Positions 35,877 to 49,249 of a stretch of 64,000 bases of DNA are shown piece by piece (within the stretch, counting starts at the first letter, position 1; the number at the start of each line of letters is the position of its first letter). Under the pieces are notes generated by a model. That model did no database searches. It was not told the origin of the DNA and saw nothing but the letters and a program-made list of their open reading frames with translations. The position numbers were made by a program, and so were the translations under genes. Origin of the DNA: Neurospora crassa OR74A. Its lineage: Eukaryota > Ascomycota > Sordariomycetes > Sordariales > Sordariaceae. The stretch spans positions 1,302,001 to 1,366,000 of the forward strand of contig NC_026504.1 of NCBI RefSeq assembly GCF_000182925.2. Direction: 5' to 3'.

Positions 35877-37601
35877 ATTTGCGTAATCTGATGGTAGCAA
35901 GAGCAAGGAAAGGGAAGAACATGATGGTGAGCAAACGAAAGACGTATATTGAGTATATCATGTACATAACAAGTAAGCTTCCGACACAAAGAGGTTGTTC
36001 CAGCGTGGTGAAGAGGGCCATTCCTTTCCTTGTTCGATTCCGCTTCCGGCACCCTTTGAGAAACGAGCCATGAATGAAGACAATGGTGAGAGAGAGTCAA
36101 CGCATCTGGATCTATATGGTATCCTTGTATCCATCCTCTTTGGATACGTGATCTTGAGTTCGGGGCACAAAGATGCGAAGGAGAGGAAAAGAGGAAAAGA
36201 GAAAAGAGAGAGAGAGAGAGAGGTACGTACCTCCCCATGTTTGTCGTCGAATGTGGAGCCAGCCCAGCATCTGTCGGTGCCAAGCTTGGCACGGTAGTGT
36301 AGCCCAGGGCAGCTGTCAGCTGTCAGGTACCGTCATGCTCTGTATAGTTCATGCACGCACTGTACTACGCATCACGCTGCTGTAGCGGCGGGTACCTCTC
36401 GCTCCCGCCCGTCAGAATTAAGCGCACCGCACCCAGGCCCACCACAGATTGATTTCATGATCAAAAACTCGGCCACTGTTTCACCAAAGAACTTGGTTCT
36501 CACTGCAAAATTCATGAGCAGTCCATGCTTGGTCTAGAACGATACGTTGTCTCAAACTTCGGGTATGCGTCCCTGAAGTGAACGCCTTTTCATCAACGTT
36601 GCCACGAGTCGTGATGTTCGCCAAGGGCGCGGCAGAACGTGGTAAACTGGTTGTCGGTGTGCGCATAATTCTGACGTCCACGACTAGACTTGAGAGTGCT
36701 ACTCTTAGTGTTAGTGCAGCTTTTCGTGAAGCTCCCTGTTAGGTATGTTATTCACCACCAGGATCTCTTGACAGCCGATACGGCAATGCTCGAGAACCAC
36801 GCATCAACATGACATGTCCTTGCCGTCTGTGCCATGAGTACATAACACACGGCGGCATGTAGAGGTAGATAGATTAAAATTGATGGATCCAATATCGTCT
36901 CTGCGACCTTCCGGATTACGTGCTCTCGTATTGGTCTTTTCCCAAGGTTCCTAGGGTCGGCATCCGCTCTCTGCATCGACTGACCCTGGTCCATCTCTCG
37001 ATTTTCCCGCTAACAGATGCAACTCCACCTTCCGCAACGAGAAGGTGACTCTGGTGTCCCCTGTCTTCAAGCCTCTTTCTTTTCTCTCTCACCGTCCGAG
37101 TTCCGATTCCTCTTCAACTTCCCGGGAGCTAGGCATCATGACCGGGACTGCCAGGCACAAGTCCTCTCGAAATGGTTCGTAGTTGTGGGATTCTATCCTG
37201 GCTGGCCGGCCTCGAGCAGGGAAACCTTCACTATTGCGTGATCATGACAACTGATAAGTGAGAGAGAGAATGCTGTTTTATACCTTCTTCTCCTTCAAAC
37301 CGGATTTATCTGAACACCAGACTAGGCTCAACATAGTCTAGTACATGAGCTGTCGATTGGGAATGGCAGACTTGCCAGCCGCTCTGAATGGTTTCTTCAA
37401 CTTCCCGGCCCCGCTGGCCGTCTTGCATGCAGCTGCTTCCCGGATCTGCTAGACCGCAAGGGGAATGTGCAAGATAAATCCAGTTTGTACATATAGGAAA
37501 TGGTAGATGGCAAAGTATAAAAGAGTCATGATGCCTTCAGAGGGGGGGTTGGCTCTTGGGTCTCTTGTGCACGCGCCGTCAAGCCTTTTTCAAGTATCGA
37601 T
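35877..37601. promoter_or_regulatory. divergent spacer between the zincin-like and S41 genes
   Basis: Both flanking genes start here and point away. On the minus strand a possible leader intron runs from a GTACGT donor at 36230 to an acceptor at 35888 (CATCAG). The short ATG frame upstream of it, starting MG, does not stay open into the gene, so it would be an upstream frame at most. An (AG)9 repeat lies at 36205-36222. No further gene is supported. Confidence 0.45.
36205..36222. repeat. (AG)9 dinucleotide repeat
   Basis: A perfect AG dinucleotide run ends a longer purine-only tract (about 36175-36223) in the leader of the zincin-like gene. It is simple sequence with no further evidence of function. 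Confidence 0.85.
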
Positions 37602-39963
37602 ATGCGTGGGCACTTCTGGGCCGTCCCGGCCGTACTGGCTGCCGTCATTGACTCGGCCGCTTCCAAGCCAGTCGTAACTACAACGGCCAGTCCAACTGTC
37701 CCTACCAGTGAGCCGTGTGCCATTGTGAGCAGCTCATGGGCTTCCCAGAAGGCTGCCAGCCCATCGGGTGAGTTGTAATGTTGACAGACGATATTCGAGA
37801 ACGTAAGCTGACAGACATCAAGCTACCCCGACTGTGGCAGCCGCTCTTGCTTACGAGTGTCTTAACTCGATTCCTCTAGGGAAAGATGCCGCCATCGAGC
37901 TTGTGGATGCCATCAGGCCCTACATCGACTGGCAAAGTGACTCAGCCTACAAGGCCAAGCCGCCCAAGGAATACCCTTACCCGGCTTACGACGTCTTTGG
38001 CGCTCTTGACAACGTCAAGGCCAAGCTGCAGGCTGACAAGTACGCCAACGAGTACCAGTTCCAACAGGAGCTGTACACCACCGTCTTCGGTCCCGGCCAT
38101 GATGGCCACTTTGTCTTCTACCCGGACGCCCTGACCAGGGTCTTCGAGTGGCGCCGCCAGCGCTCCTTGGTGTCCATCAGCGAGGACGGCAAGTCCCTGC
38201 CCGTCATCAAGGTGTACGAGGACGTCCTCGCCAACCCCAAGAACGCTTCCGTGGTCAAGCTGATCAACGGCATCGACGCCGCCACCTATCTGGCCAAGAC
38301 CATCGACGTCGCCGGCATCAGCCAGGACCCCGACGCCAACTACAATACCATGTTCTACCAGAAAGCCACCTTCGCCAGCAGCAAGTCCACCGGCTTCTTC
38401 GCCAACGGCGGCCGTATCCGGTACATCTACCAGGGCGCCAACACCACCTTGACCTTCGCCAATGGCACCAGTGTGACTCTCGAGAACCAAGCCGCCGTCA
38501 AGGCCGACATGACGAACGTGACTTCGGGCGCGGCCTACTACGCCAAGTTCTGCAACCCCCACGGCGCGACCCTCAACAGCTCCGCCGAGACCACCGAGGA
38601 CGGTCCTGCAGAGAACGTCCCCGGCTACCCCAAGCCAGTCATCATCACCTCTGACGCCATCGTATCCGGCTACTTCCTCGAGGGCGCCGGATACGAAGAC
38701 GTAGCCGTCATCGCCCTGCTCGCCTTCTCCTCCGACTCCATCGCCGAGTTCCAAGCAGTTGTGCAGGATTTCATCGCCGAAGCCGTCGCAGCCGGCAAGA
38801 CAAAACTGATCGTCGACTTCCAGAACAACGGCGGCGGCTACATCCTCCTCGGTTACGACTTCTTCCGCCAGTTATTTCCCTCCATCGTCCAGGACGGGTT
38901 TTCGCGGTGGAAGGAAACCGACTCGTACAACGCCATGGCCCAGATCGTCAGCGACCGCGTCTCCGGGGTCAACCCGTACACCACCCCCGACTACGAGCTG
39001 GTAGAGGACTACGAGTCCTGGTTCAACTACCGCTACGACCTCAACCTGACCAACCAACCCTTCCGCTCCTTTGACGCCAAGTTCGCCCCCCACGTCTACC
39101 AGGGAACCAAGTACACCAACCTGATGCGCTGGAACCTCAACGACAACCTGACCACCACCAACGAGACCTACGGGATGGGCATCGAAATCACCGGCTACGG
39201 CTCTCTCAACCCCAGCGTTGTCCAGCAGCCCTTCGACGCAGACAACATCGTCATCCTCTACGACGGCGCGTGCGCCTCCACCTGCACCCTGGCCTCGGAA
39301 ATGTTGCGGATCCAAGGCGGCGTCCAATCCATCGCCATGGGCGGCCGTCCCAACCACAACCCCATCCAAGGCGTCGGCGGCGTCAAGGGTGCCCAAGTCC
39401 TGCAGTACCGCAACATTTACTCATCCGTCCAGAAATACCTCCCCTTCGCCAAGACCGAGTCCCAGAAGAAGGCGCTCTCCAAGTTCAGCATGCTCCCCAT
39501 CAACCGCAGCGCCGCAGCCGCCGTCAACGTGCGCGACCAGATCCTGCGGGATAACGTCAACGACGGCACGCCTGCCCAGTTTGTGGTGGAGGAGGCCGAC
39601 TGCCGCTTGTTTTGGACGTTGGACATGGTCAAGGATGTGAGCGCCGTGTGGAAGCGGGCGGCGGATGTGGCCTTTAACAAGGGCAAGTGTAATGTGGGTG
39701 CCATCAAAAAGAAGTCGGGTAAGGGTAAGGGTAAGGGACCTAAGCCTGGTCATGTCGGTACTGCTGCTGCTGCTGCTGGTGGTGGTAGACCCGGTGCGGG
39801 TAAGGGCAATGGGGATGGAGGTAAGAGACTGTCGGAGATTGTGAGAGAGGAGGAGGAGGAGAAGGCCAAATTTGGTATTTCGAGATTTGGTGGAGACGGA
39901 GGCAAGACGCAGCAGCAGATTGAGGATTGGGAGGCGGTCTATCGGTTGGAGGTCATTCCTTGA
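37602..39963 (+). CDS. secreted S41-family peptidase-like protein
   Basis: Exons 37602-37767 and 37823-39963 give 768 residues; the 55-nt intron has a GTGAGT donor. The N-terminus MRGHFWAVPAVLAAVIDSAAS looks like a signal peptide, and many NXS/T sites follow, so it is probably secreted or wall-bound. The core resembles the fungal S41 (tail-specific or CPAF-like) peptidases: a VDFQNNGGGYILLG strand, then the nucleophile region with Ser541 in DGACASTC, and PIQGVGGVKG after it. In this family the Ser acts with a Lys or His base that I cannot place with certainty. The last 70 residues are unusual: a Lys/Gly run (KKKSGKGKGKGPKPG), poly-Ala, Gly-rich sequence and an acidic stretch. The protein's targets are unknown. 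Confidence 0.85.
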
Positions 39964-40822
39964 ACGGAATAACATGTTTTGGATATGAAGTATGGGAAAG
40001 GAAAGAAGGGTGGTATCGTATGGAAGATGAGAGTACTTGTTTTGTATAAAGCGAATTGCGTACATAACTGAATGATACCCAAAGATAAACGGATAGCGTG
40101 TTCGATGCAAGCTTGCCCGTTGTTGTCAAGTGTAAACAAACAATGAGGTAGCACATTGTATTACTAGATACGAGAAACAAGGAATTTTGCTTCACCACGC
40201 CGCACTTGCGCTGCCATGCATTGTTCACGAGGGTCTGAACATATCATATGGGATCGCCAATGCTGAAGATGCGATGTTGCAACTGTCGTATCGCCAAAGA
40301 TCTGCCCGTTTTGACTTGTTGAGTAGGTCACGTGACGTATTCAGGGCGGCTTTAAATACCAAAAGAAAAAAGCCACCAAATATCACGGAAGAGTTCGATT
40401 TCAAGCAGCAAAACTAAACGCATTACACAAATGCACATGAGTTGTTGTAATCAAGTGTGACTTTTTTAGTCGTCTATCATCTAGAATGTCATGCATCTCT
40501 TTCGTTATATCCACGTTGGGTATCCTCCTTTTTTTTTCCCCTCCATACGGGCACACACCATGAAGACATTAGGATAAACAGGACCATCTCGGGGGTCTCC
40601 AGTCCCCAAGCGTTCCGAATCCTTGCCTTCCGGCCACCCAGTAGAACGATACGCTGCGACGGTTGTCTCGCAAGAGAAATTATGATCTAAAAGCTCATAA
40701 CACCAAAGTAGACGCAAAACCCACGATGCCTGACCATGCAAACCGGACCCAGAAAAAGCAACTTTTGATCTCCATTGACAAAGTGAAATCAGTCTTGAAC
40801 GCACCGCCCATCAACGAGTGAT
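39964..40822. other. convergent 3' spacer
   Basis: This lies between the S41 gene (+) and elongation factor 3 (-). No gene is supported; the AT-rich sequence is consistent with 3' UTRs. Confidence 0.6.
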
Positions 40823-43800
40823 TTAGAAGTCGTCCTCGTCAGAGAAGACCTGTTGAAAATGAGTTAGTGAACCTGCTGACAGAACAATAGGGGACAGTGG
40901 ATTATTAAACATACCTCCTCACCACGCTTGCGGCGGGCCATACGCTCCTTCTTCTTCTTGCGGAGCTCGGCAGAAGAAAGCTTGGCCTTCTTCTTGGTGG
41001 AGACGATCTTGTTGCCCATGGCATCGAACTTCTCCTCCTCCTCACCATCATCCTCCTTGAGACGAGGACCAGAGCCCTGACCCTGAACCCAGTTGTGGCC
41101 GGAAGGAGTCATCTTGCCGTCCATGACAGCCCAGACTTCCTCAGTCAAGTCCTTGGTGAACTCGGCAGAGTGGGTAATGATAATGACACCACCCTCGAAC
41201 TTCTTGAGGGCCTTGGAAAGAGCACCAAGAGAGTCACGGTCGAGATAGTTGGTAGGCTCGTCAAGGACGATCAAGTGAGGACGCTGCCAAGAGCAGGCGG
41301 CAAGGACGACCTTGACACGCTGACCACCGGACAGACCGCGCATGCGGGAGTGAGAAACAAGCTCGGCATCGAGACCGAAGTTGGCGCAGTGAGACTCGAT
41401 CTCCTTGCGGACAAGGGGACGGAACTGACCGGAAGCGAGGGCCTCCTTCATATCGACATCAGCAACCATCTTCTGGTGAGAAGCGAGAAGCTCATTACGG
41501 GGCAACCAAGCGTTGTCGGCGGTCATCATAGGGACCCAGCGCTCGTTCTTCATGCCAATGTTCTCGCCGAGGGCGAAAGAGCACTCGTACTCGTAGGAGT
41601 TCTTGAACTTTCTACGGCTGTGAATGCCAATGACACGACGGGGAGTGCCCTCGATCTTGAAGACCTTGTTCATGGCCTCCTCATCGGCCTCGGTGATGAT
41701 CTTGTTGGCACGATCCATGGTCTCACGATCCTCACCAGTCTGGAAACGCCACTGGATGTACTCAGAGGGAGTCTTGTCGAGGTGGTTATCGATATGGGCG
41801 AAAGCGTGCTGCTTGATGTAGGCGATACGGATGTTCTCGTGCTGGTAGATCTCACCCTGGGTGGGGATGAGCTCACCAGTGAGGACGTTGATGAGGGTGG
41901 ACTTGCCGGCACCGTTGGGGCCAATGACGGCAATACGGGAGCCGAGCGAGCACTGGAAGGAGATGTCGGAGATCTGGGGCTTGGCGGTACCGGGGTACTG
42001 GAAGGACATCTTGGTGGCACGAAGAATGGCCTTGGCCTTGGTCTTGACACCCTCGAGGAAACCGGGCTCGGGGAAGGAGAACTCCATTTCGGAGGCACCG
42101 AGCTCGTAGTAGGACTTGGCAGAGGGGACACGAGCGACGAAGTCCTTGAGGTTACCACGGTAACGCTTAAGCTTGAAGCGCTCGTAGTGGATAATGTGCT
42201 GGCAAACGTTGTCGAGGAAACCAGAGTCGTGAGAGACGATGATGGAAGTGCAAGGGGAGCTCTTGAGGTAATCCTCGAGCCACTTAACGTTCTTGACATC
42301 CAAGTGGTTAGTGGGCTCGTCGAGGAGAAGAATATCGGGAGCCTCGAAGACGGCACGGCACAGGGCGAGCTTCATCTTCCAACCACCGGAAAGAGCAGAG
42401 ATGTCGTTCTTGATCATGTCGGGGCTGAAGCCGAACTCGGCGAGCTTGGCCTCGACATCCTCGCGGGAGGTATCGACACCAGCCTCCTTGAGCTTCTTCA
42501 TGGTCCAGTCGATGGTGGTCATCTCAGTGTCCTCGGAGTCAAGGTCGTGCTCAACGAAGACGGTCTTGACCTCGGACTGCTTGGGGAAACCCTCGACCTG
42601 CTCGTTGTTAATGGCGCGCATAAGGGTGGACTTGCCGGAACCGTTGGGACCGCAAAGACCGTAGCGCTGGCCACGCTTCAGACGAAGGTGGGTCTGGTTG
42701 AGAAGAATCTTGGCACCGTAGGCAAGAGAGAAGGTGCAGTTGCAGAGATCCTCACCCTCCTCATCGTCAGCCTCAGCCTCATCGGCCTCAGCGGCACCGG
42801 GGGTGGCCTTCTTGCGGAGGGCATCAGTGACAGCCTCGGACTCAGCGTCACCAACGATGACGGTGAGGTAGGGCTTGACGGCCTCAGCCCAGATGGAGGA
42901 CTCAGTGGCCTTCTCAGAAACGAGCTGACCAGCAACGGCGGCGATGTACTCGACAATGGCGGTGGACTTCTCGAAAGCAGAGGCGTACTTGCTGCCGAGA
43001 ACCTCCTTGAGGTGGCCAAGGACGATGTTGATGTCACCGGGGTTCTGAGCCTCGGGGATCTTGCCGTCAACAACGTTACCGACACGGACGAGGGTGTCGA
43101 GAGCCTGCTTGGTCTTCTCACGGGCCTCGGGATCAGCGAGGTTGTCGTAGTTCTTCTGGAGAGCGGGCATCATCTTGGGCAAGAAAGGAGCAACAATGTT
43201 GGGGTCGTCGACGAGCTTGCACATGTTGTCGACAATGACAGCGGCCTTACGCTTGATGGCGGTGTCGCGCTCGTTGAGACCACGATCAAGGAGAGGAACC
43301 ATGAGGGCAAGAGTGGGCTCAGTGACCTCAGTGACGAAAGTGGTGGCACCGAGCAAGTGAACGGTCTCGGGGACGTTCTCGGGCTTGGCGATACACTTGA
43401 TCAACTCAGGGATGAAGCGCTCGATATCACGGTTGACAATAAGCTGGCAAAGCTTCTCCATGGTCTGGTAGGCACGCTCCTTGACCTCCTTCTTGGTATC
43501 CCACATGGCCTCAGAGATGACGGGGATGAGGTCGGGGACCAGGAGACCGACCTGGACGGGGGCGGTGCGGATGAGGGTGTCAATGAAGTCAAGGGCGGTC
43601 ATCTTCTCGGGCCACTTCTGGGCGTTGCGGATGGTGTCGATGAGAGGGTTGAGGGTGGCCTTGACAGCGTTGGGGTTGATGGCCTCGGCGATGGCAAGAG
43701 CGGCAGCAATGGCGGCGTTCTTGACAGCGGTGATCTTGTCACCAGCGGCAGTGAAGACGCTGGGGAGGAGGGCAACCAAGTAGGGCTCAACATGGGCGGA

Positions 43801-44446
43801 AACCTCGCTGTGCTGGGCGATGGCCTGGATGGCAGAAAGAGCCTTCTCGCGAGCGGTGGCATCCTTCTTGTTGGCGAGCTGCTTCTTGAGCGCCTCGACA
43901 GTCCTATTCGTGATTCACATGTTAGCACAGCGTTCTCCAAATTCTGGTGTCTGTGTTTGTGCGTAGTAGTGAGATTGCCCGACTGGGACACTGCCTGCAG
44001 CGATGCACAATGCTCATTTGATGGATCCGACCCCAACAAGAGTCGGGACCTCAAATTTGACATCGTCCTGCTGAGACCACCATATCGGTGACCGATCCTT
44101 CGGAGAGGCATTTGTGGTCCATGTCCTTCAGTACGCCCCCACTCCACTTTTAGCGGGGTAGGTACGCTTCGACCGCCAACTGCAATGCTCAATTTTTTCC
44201 CAGCGCCAAGGCAGACAGACGCCAGGGGAGGGCAGTGGAGCGGCTGATGCGACCCAGCAAAAATGAAAATTGTGATGTGAGGAAGTCTTACTTGACGGGG
44301 GTATCAAGGTCCTGGGTGCGACCGTTGATGAAAGAGGCAACCTCGATGGAAGCCTGCTTGACGGCATCGGCCTCGTTGGCGATGGTGAGCTTCTGCATGA
44401 GCTCATCAAGAACCTTGAGGCTCTGGGCGTTCTCCTTGGCGGACAT
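40823..44446 (-). CDS. translation elongation factor 3 (ABC-F ATPase)
   Basis: Exons 44292-44446, 40915-43903 and 40823-40849 on the minus strand give 1056 residues, the normal EF-3 length. EF-3 is the fungus-specific ribosomal ATPase that helps release deacylated tRNA from the E site. The N-terminal third is HEAT repeats. The first ABC domain has GPNGSGKST at 470-478 and [14 protein letters not shown], and the second has GPNGAGKST near residue 710 and [14 protein letters not shown], with a chromodomain-like insert between its Walker A and signature ([16 protein letters not shown]). The C-terminus is Lys/Arg-rich ([16 protein letters not shown]) and ends in a 27-nt last exon encoding VFSDEDDF. 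Intron 1 is long (388 nt). Very strong codon bias leaves a 998-codon open frame on the other strand. Confidence 0.98.
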
Positions 44447-47400
44447 GATGACTGATTTTGTCGTGGAGTCGACTGAAAAAGCTGTTGTCTAGGTCGGAGA
44501 TCAAATAAGAACAAGTGCCGTCGGTCTGATCGAAACAAGCGACTTGAATGGAAGAGTCGTGGAGGTTTTCGATGGAGGGTCGAAAAGGATTCCTGACTCG
44601 AGATCGGCTCTTCTGAAGAAGTCGCGCGAAGAAAAGGTAAAAGACTGAGTGGAGGGCGTTCGCGGAGAACGAAACAGTCGAATAGAAAAGAATGGAGGTC
44701 AAACCTGAGGAAAAAAGGAAAAGAGAGGAGGGCAGTGGATGGGGCCGGGGGACGGAGCAAAATATTTAACCAGGTCCCTGTGGAGTGGTTTTCGCTGGGC
44801 GGCGGATTTTGCTGCAGGCGGCGACGGATGTGCGCACAGGCTTTTTTTTTTTCTCGGTCGTCCGCTTGTGCAGCCCCAGCAGCAAAAAAAAAAAAAAAAA
44901 AAAGGTTTGGGTCCGGTGTGGTGAAGTGGTTGAGGGATCCACTTAGATGGCGCCCGTGGAGGGGGGTACTGCGTCGGGTAGGACTACTAAGGAAGGATGA
45001 AGGAGGGGGGTCTGACTCTGGGAGGCAGGGCCTGGGAGGCGTCGTGGCCGAAAAAAAGTTTTCATTTTTTTCTCTCTTTCCCTGCACTCCTTCACTGGCT
45101 GGCGAACGACCCCGCCAGGCAACCTCAAGAACGGGAACCTGGCAACGTGGCCAGGGTTTTACAAATCCCCAGCCCACGCAACCGGGTCCAAGTCACTGAG
45201 CGTCTTGACGAATTGGCATGGCCAGATTTGGGATCTTTGCCTGTCTGCATTCGTGGTCGTTACTCCAAGCTTTCCTTGCACCTCTTGTCGGTTCTGGTAC
45301 TTGACGTCTCTAGAACAATCCCAGGTCTATGATCTGAAATTCGGGCGCTCCGTCATGGTACTACTCTTCCAACTGACCGCACGCAAAATGACAACAAGTG
45401 GAAGCGTCGGTGGTTGACGAGAACTCTACGACTCCCTCTCTTTGCCCCTCCATTGATGGGCTTCAGGCCCAAACACGCAGGAGGGCCAAACATCCCTGCT
45501 TACCCTTGACGATCCCTGCTTATCTCTTTATCAGACACCCGTACCATTCCTGATTTGGCCGCAGAGGAGGGCGGTGAGCTGGAGCGTTATGCAAAAAGTC
45601 GAGTGCTGGCCCGAATTCACAGTCTCCCAGTCGCCCCTGCATTGACAGCGTTTTCGTTTTCCTCCATCGTCACTGTTGGAGACTCGTCCTCGGCAGAAGG
45701 GGCCAGTCCCTCGCAACCTCGAGTCCTAGACTCCCAGCACTCGAGCAAACTAACGTGTGTGGCAAGTTGATGGGGTTGTTTGGATGCGCAATCCATTGCC
45801 ATGGCCGCCTTGGTGGGGCAGCGGTTGAGCCTAGGATGGCACTGAATGAGGAAAACAAGCAATGACAAGTGTGTCCCTGTTTTTCCACTGCGATCCATAG
45901 AGGTACCGCTCGGATGGAGTTCACCGTGTCTCTTGATATCAGCGGAAGCCAAATATCCGCTTGCAACAAACAAACACCCTTCTATCCGTACAACTTTTGT
46001 GTGTGTACTTCGGACTACCTCTAGGACAGTTACTCTGTAGGCGTGGCTGACTGTACAAAGCAACCTTGGGGATAAGCCTCACAAGAGGTTGGGGAATCAC
46101 AAGCAACACATCAATCAAGGCGGCATGAAACAGTAAACGTGGGATGGGGGGTGAGATTGAGCATTACTCGATAGAAGACATCGGCAACATAGGCTATACG
46201 CAGTACACTACACCAGATCCGGATGCGACACATGCTGTTCTTCTGCCGTTTCATTCCCCCACACTCATCACCAGTGAGGGTACGTACCATTTGGTACCCA
46301 TTACCAGATGTATTCTGATGTGAGTTGAGCAAGGACCTATCTGTAACCATTTATCATATCTTCAGTCCTTCTCTTATTCTTTCTTTGCCACCCAGAGTTC
46401 GCTGCCTTGTCGACGACCATGCTCCAGCTTGTGGCTAGTGTACCTGTCAGTTTGTAAATCCGCTCGAGCCATCTTGGTAGAAGACATCTTTGCCTCCCTC
46501 ATGTCTAATCATACATAGGTAGCTCGTGTCGTATAGTCATTGACAACTAAACGTTGCCACCCAGGCCAGGTCTCTGGTGCCTATTGAGATTCTGACAAAG
46601 AAAGGCCAAAGGGGAAAACTTCAACGAACACTCGCTGTCAAGTTCCTTGTTAGGAAACGCCCCGGGCCTCATCCGTTTGTCAGGTAGTGTACCTACACTA
46701 CACTTTCTGGTACCTCCTGCCTATCAAAGCTCAGCTCGCATCCCACATGTTCTACGGTACCCGCTTCTCCTGCCGTCGTGTGCCAGCCCAGCTGTGCGTT
46801 GCGACTGCAATACCAACCTGCACTTTTCTGAAGTCCATTCGTCCTCCAACCCCAATTTCCCATTACAGCACACTTGCTTCCGTCTCTTTTCTGGATTCTT
46901 CTGGCTGTGCAACCTGACGCCTCTCATCGCGTCTTTTTGTCGTACTCTTTTGCTTGCTTTCCAAACACGGTCCCTTTCTTAACATCATAGATATCAATTA
47001 TGATCATGCTCATGGTGAACAAGTGCAATAAGGTCTCCCTCTCTCTCACACTACACCTTGGGTCTGGCCCCTCCGTTCCCGTCTGCCAAAAATCCGGGGC
47101 ATGTCGGGATCCCCGCCACGGCAAAGGATGCCTGCTAGCTTAGACAAACAATGCTGCATCAACTTTCCTATGGGTCCCTGTTAAGGCACTACGGCAGCTG
47201 TGGGGAAGGAGGAAGGGGGTCGGAAGATTCCCTTTGCTGCTGTGTGTTGCATCTCGAGTGTACAATCTACAACACTGCGGCATGCTGACCTCAGACAAGC
47301 CCCGGTTCGCTGCTCACTGCTCATAGCGGTTCTCGTCGCCCTACGGTCCTGAGGGTCATTTTGCATATCATCTTATCCCTGGCAAACTGAAGGCTTGTGA

Positions 47401-49249
47401 GAGTTGTGGCAGGCAACCTGCGCTTCGGGCGGCCAGGCCTTTTGTTTGTGCGCGTGTGTGTGCGGGACAGGTGCCAAGACCTTGAAAAAAAAAAAAAAAG
47501 ATGCACTGACCCAGATGGACGAGATGGGGTCCGTCTTCGAGAATGTCTTGGCAAAGCCTTGTTGAAGCTTTGGCCCCAACGGGCTTTTGTCTCGACCCCC
47601 CCAAAAGCAAACGTCAATGTTCTTTCGGAAACTTTCTCTTCCAGTCTTCCTTCGATACCCGTCTCGAGCCGCCCGTCCGGCACCTCAAAGTTTCGCCACC
47701 ACGCCCGCAGCGCGCGGGATGCGGGTACCATCCCCGCTCCGGCCGACAACCACGCCCTCCGGCTTTTACCAGGCATTTGCCCGACGAGCATCCAGTCTGG
47801 CCGATCATATCGGTGGGTTGCGCCGGGCCCGCGAGTTGCGGTCCCGTGAACCGTCAAGAGGACTTCTCATCTGAAAGAGTCATGACAAAGTTTGTCTGTT
47901 CACCTCTTCCTGTTTGTGTCGCCTCAATATGCATCTCGACCAAGGTGTCTCTCAGTCTACCGTATAATCTCGAGGTAAGGGGTTTAGTCTAGGTTCCCAG
48001 GAATCAGGCATTATCCGTAAAGCATACTGCCCGAATATGTGCAATATATGCCCACCAAAATAAGTGGAAGAGACGTGTTGCCACCCCAGAGCATCATGAA
48101 TCCGATTCTTCGAATGTCCTACCTTTTCCTGCCTATCTTTTCATGGGCCCTGGACGGTGGAGACATCGAAACTCACCGTCTTGCATATCGTGCATATGTA
48201 TGTAGTGTACAATTTCTGGTGGGTATCAATGGTGCAGTATGTTTGCAGATTACTATGTCTGCTTTCTAGGGAACCTACCGGTAGGAACCTAAAACCTTTC
48301 ATCAGTTTGCCCTATGAGATTATACGGAACCCAACCGAGTCTGCATAGCAAATATGAAGGTTATCAAAGCTGGTAAACTCATAACGTAATCAGCCATCAA
48401 GGTCCTCAAACGAGAGCAGCAACAAAGTGCCTACCTACCAGCCTCTGCCTAGAGTGTCTGAAGGGTTAACTAGGCCCACCATCACTTTGTTCATCTCTTC
48501 TGTCGGTTTACCCAAGTTGCTTACCCTCTTTGCCCTCCAAGCTCATGTACCTCGCTCGGTTTGTGCTTGTTTCATTCACGACCCGGAAAACTGCTTGGTA
48601 CGACATGATGCTGGCGTCTGCCACCATCGTCTTACACAGACCCAATAGTCGCGACCTACGGGTATATCTGACGATTCTTCCTATTTTGTTGCTGCCATAC
48701 AAAGAAGGCAATGCCACTGAGCTTTTCAAAAGAGGACTGAATAATTACTGCAGCAATTGTCATGGACACAGTGCGTGGGTTAGGTAGACATCTGTGATTA
48801 TTCACGAGTTACCATGAGAAAAGAAAGGAAATAAATTCGATTTATATATACTTTCTCTGCAGATCAGTTTGCCCAAGGCATCTTCACGAACGTCTGCCTC
48901 CCCGGAGTCCAATGTTAAAGCATTCCAACCCAGTAACAATATTGGGATGGCCACAAACACATGTAAAACATTCAAACATGTCGTCTCAGAGCTGCGATGT
49001 AACTTGTATAACTTTAATCATCATTCAACCCCTTTCCAAAAGGTAACCTAGGTATCATACTCAACCTCTTCATATCGTACACCCCATCCCTCCCTCTTCC
49101 TTCTATTATTACAGCCCATATCGTACCATCCATCAATCATGTCATATCGTCATTAAAGCTTCTTGACTTTCATCCTTCCAGGACTTCCTCGAACCAGAGC
49201 CAAAAAGACATCCATGCATCCATCCAAAGACTTAGTTAGTCCCTGGCTT
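44447..49249. other. 4.8-kb region with no supportable gene
   Basis: This begins with the promoter and leader of EF-3 (-) and ends at the 3' side of the CsbD-like gene (-). I found no domain, no signal peptide and no chain of spliceable frames on either strand. The longest frames (for example 47321-47857 - and 47397-47849 +) are near mirror images of each other in a GC-rich patch and look accidental. An A20 run lies at 44884-44903. From about 48000 to 49150 the base composition becomes more AT-rich. Confidence 0.5.
44884..44903. repeat. A20 homopolymer upstream of EF-3
   Basis: Twenty consecutive A residues follow an 11-base T run at 44842-44852, so the two could pair as an inverted repeat with a loop of about 31 bases. 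They lie about 440 bases upstream of the EF-3 start codon. Poly(dA:dT) tracts are known to keep promoters free of nucleosomes; that role here is an inference. Confidence 0.8.

Noticed and set aside
41095-44091. 998-codon open frame opposite EF-3
   Set aside because: A very low-complexity Leu/Val/Gly/Asp translation that runs through the EF-3 intron; it is a codon-bias shadow.
47321-47857. 178-codon minus-strand frame and its + strand mirror
   Set aside because: Open on both strands in a GC-rich patch, with a poly-Phe/poly-Lys run from a homopolymer; no domain.
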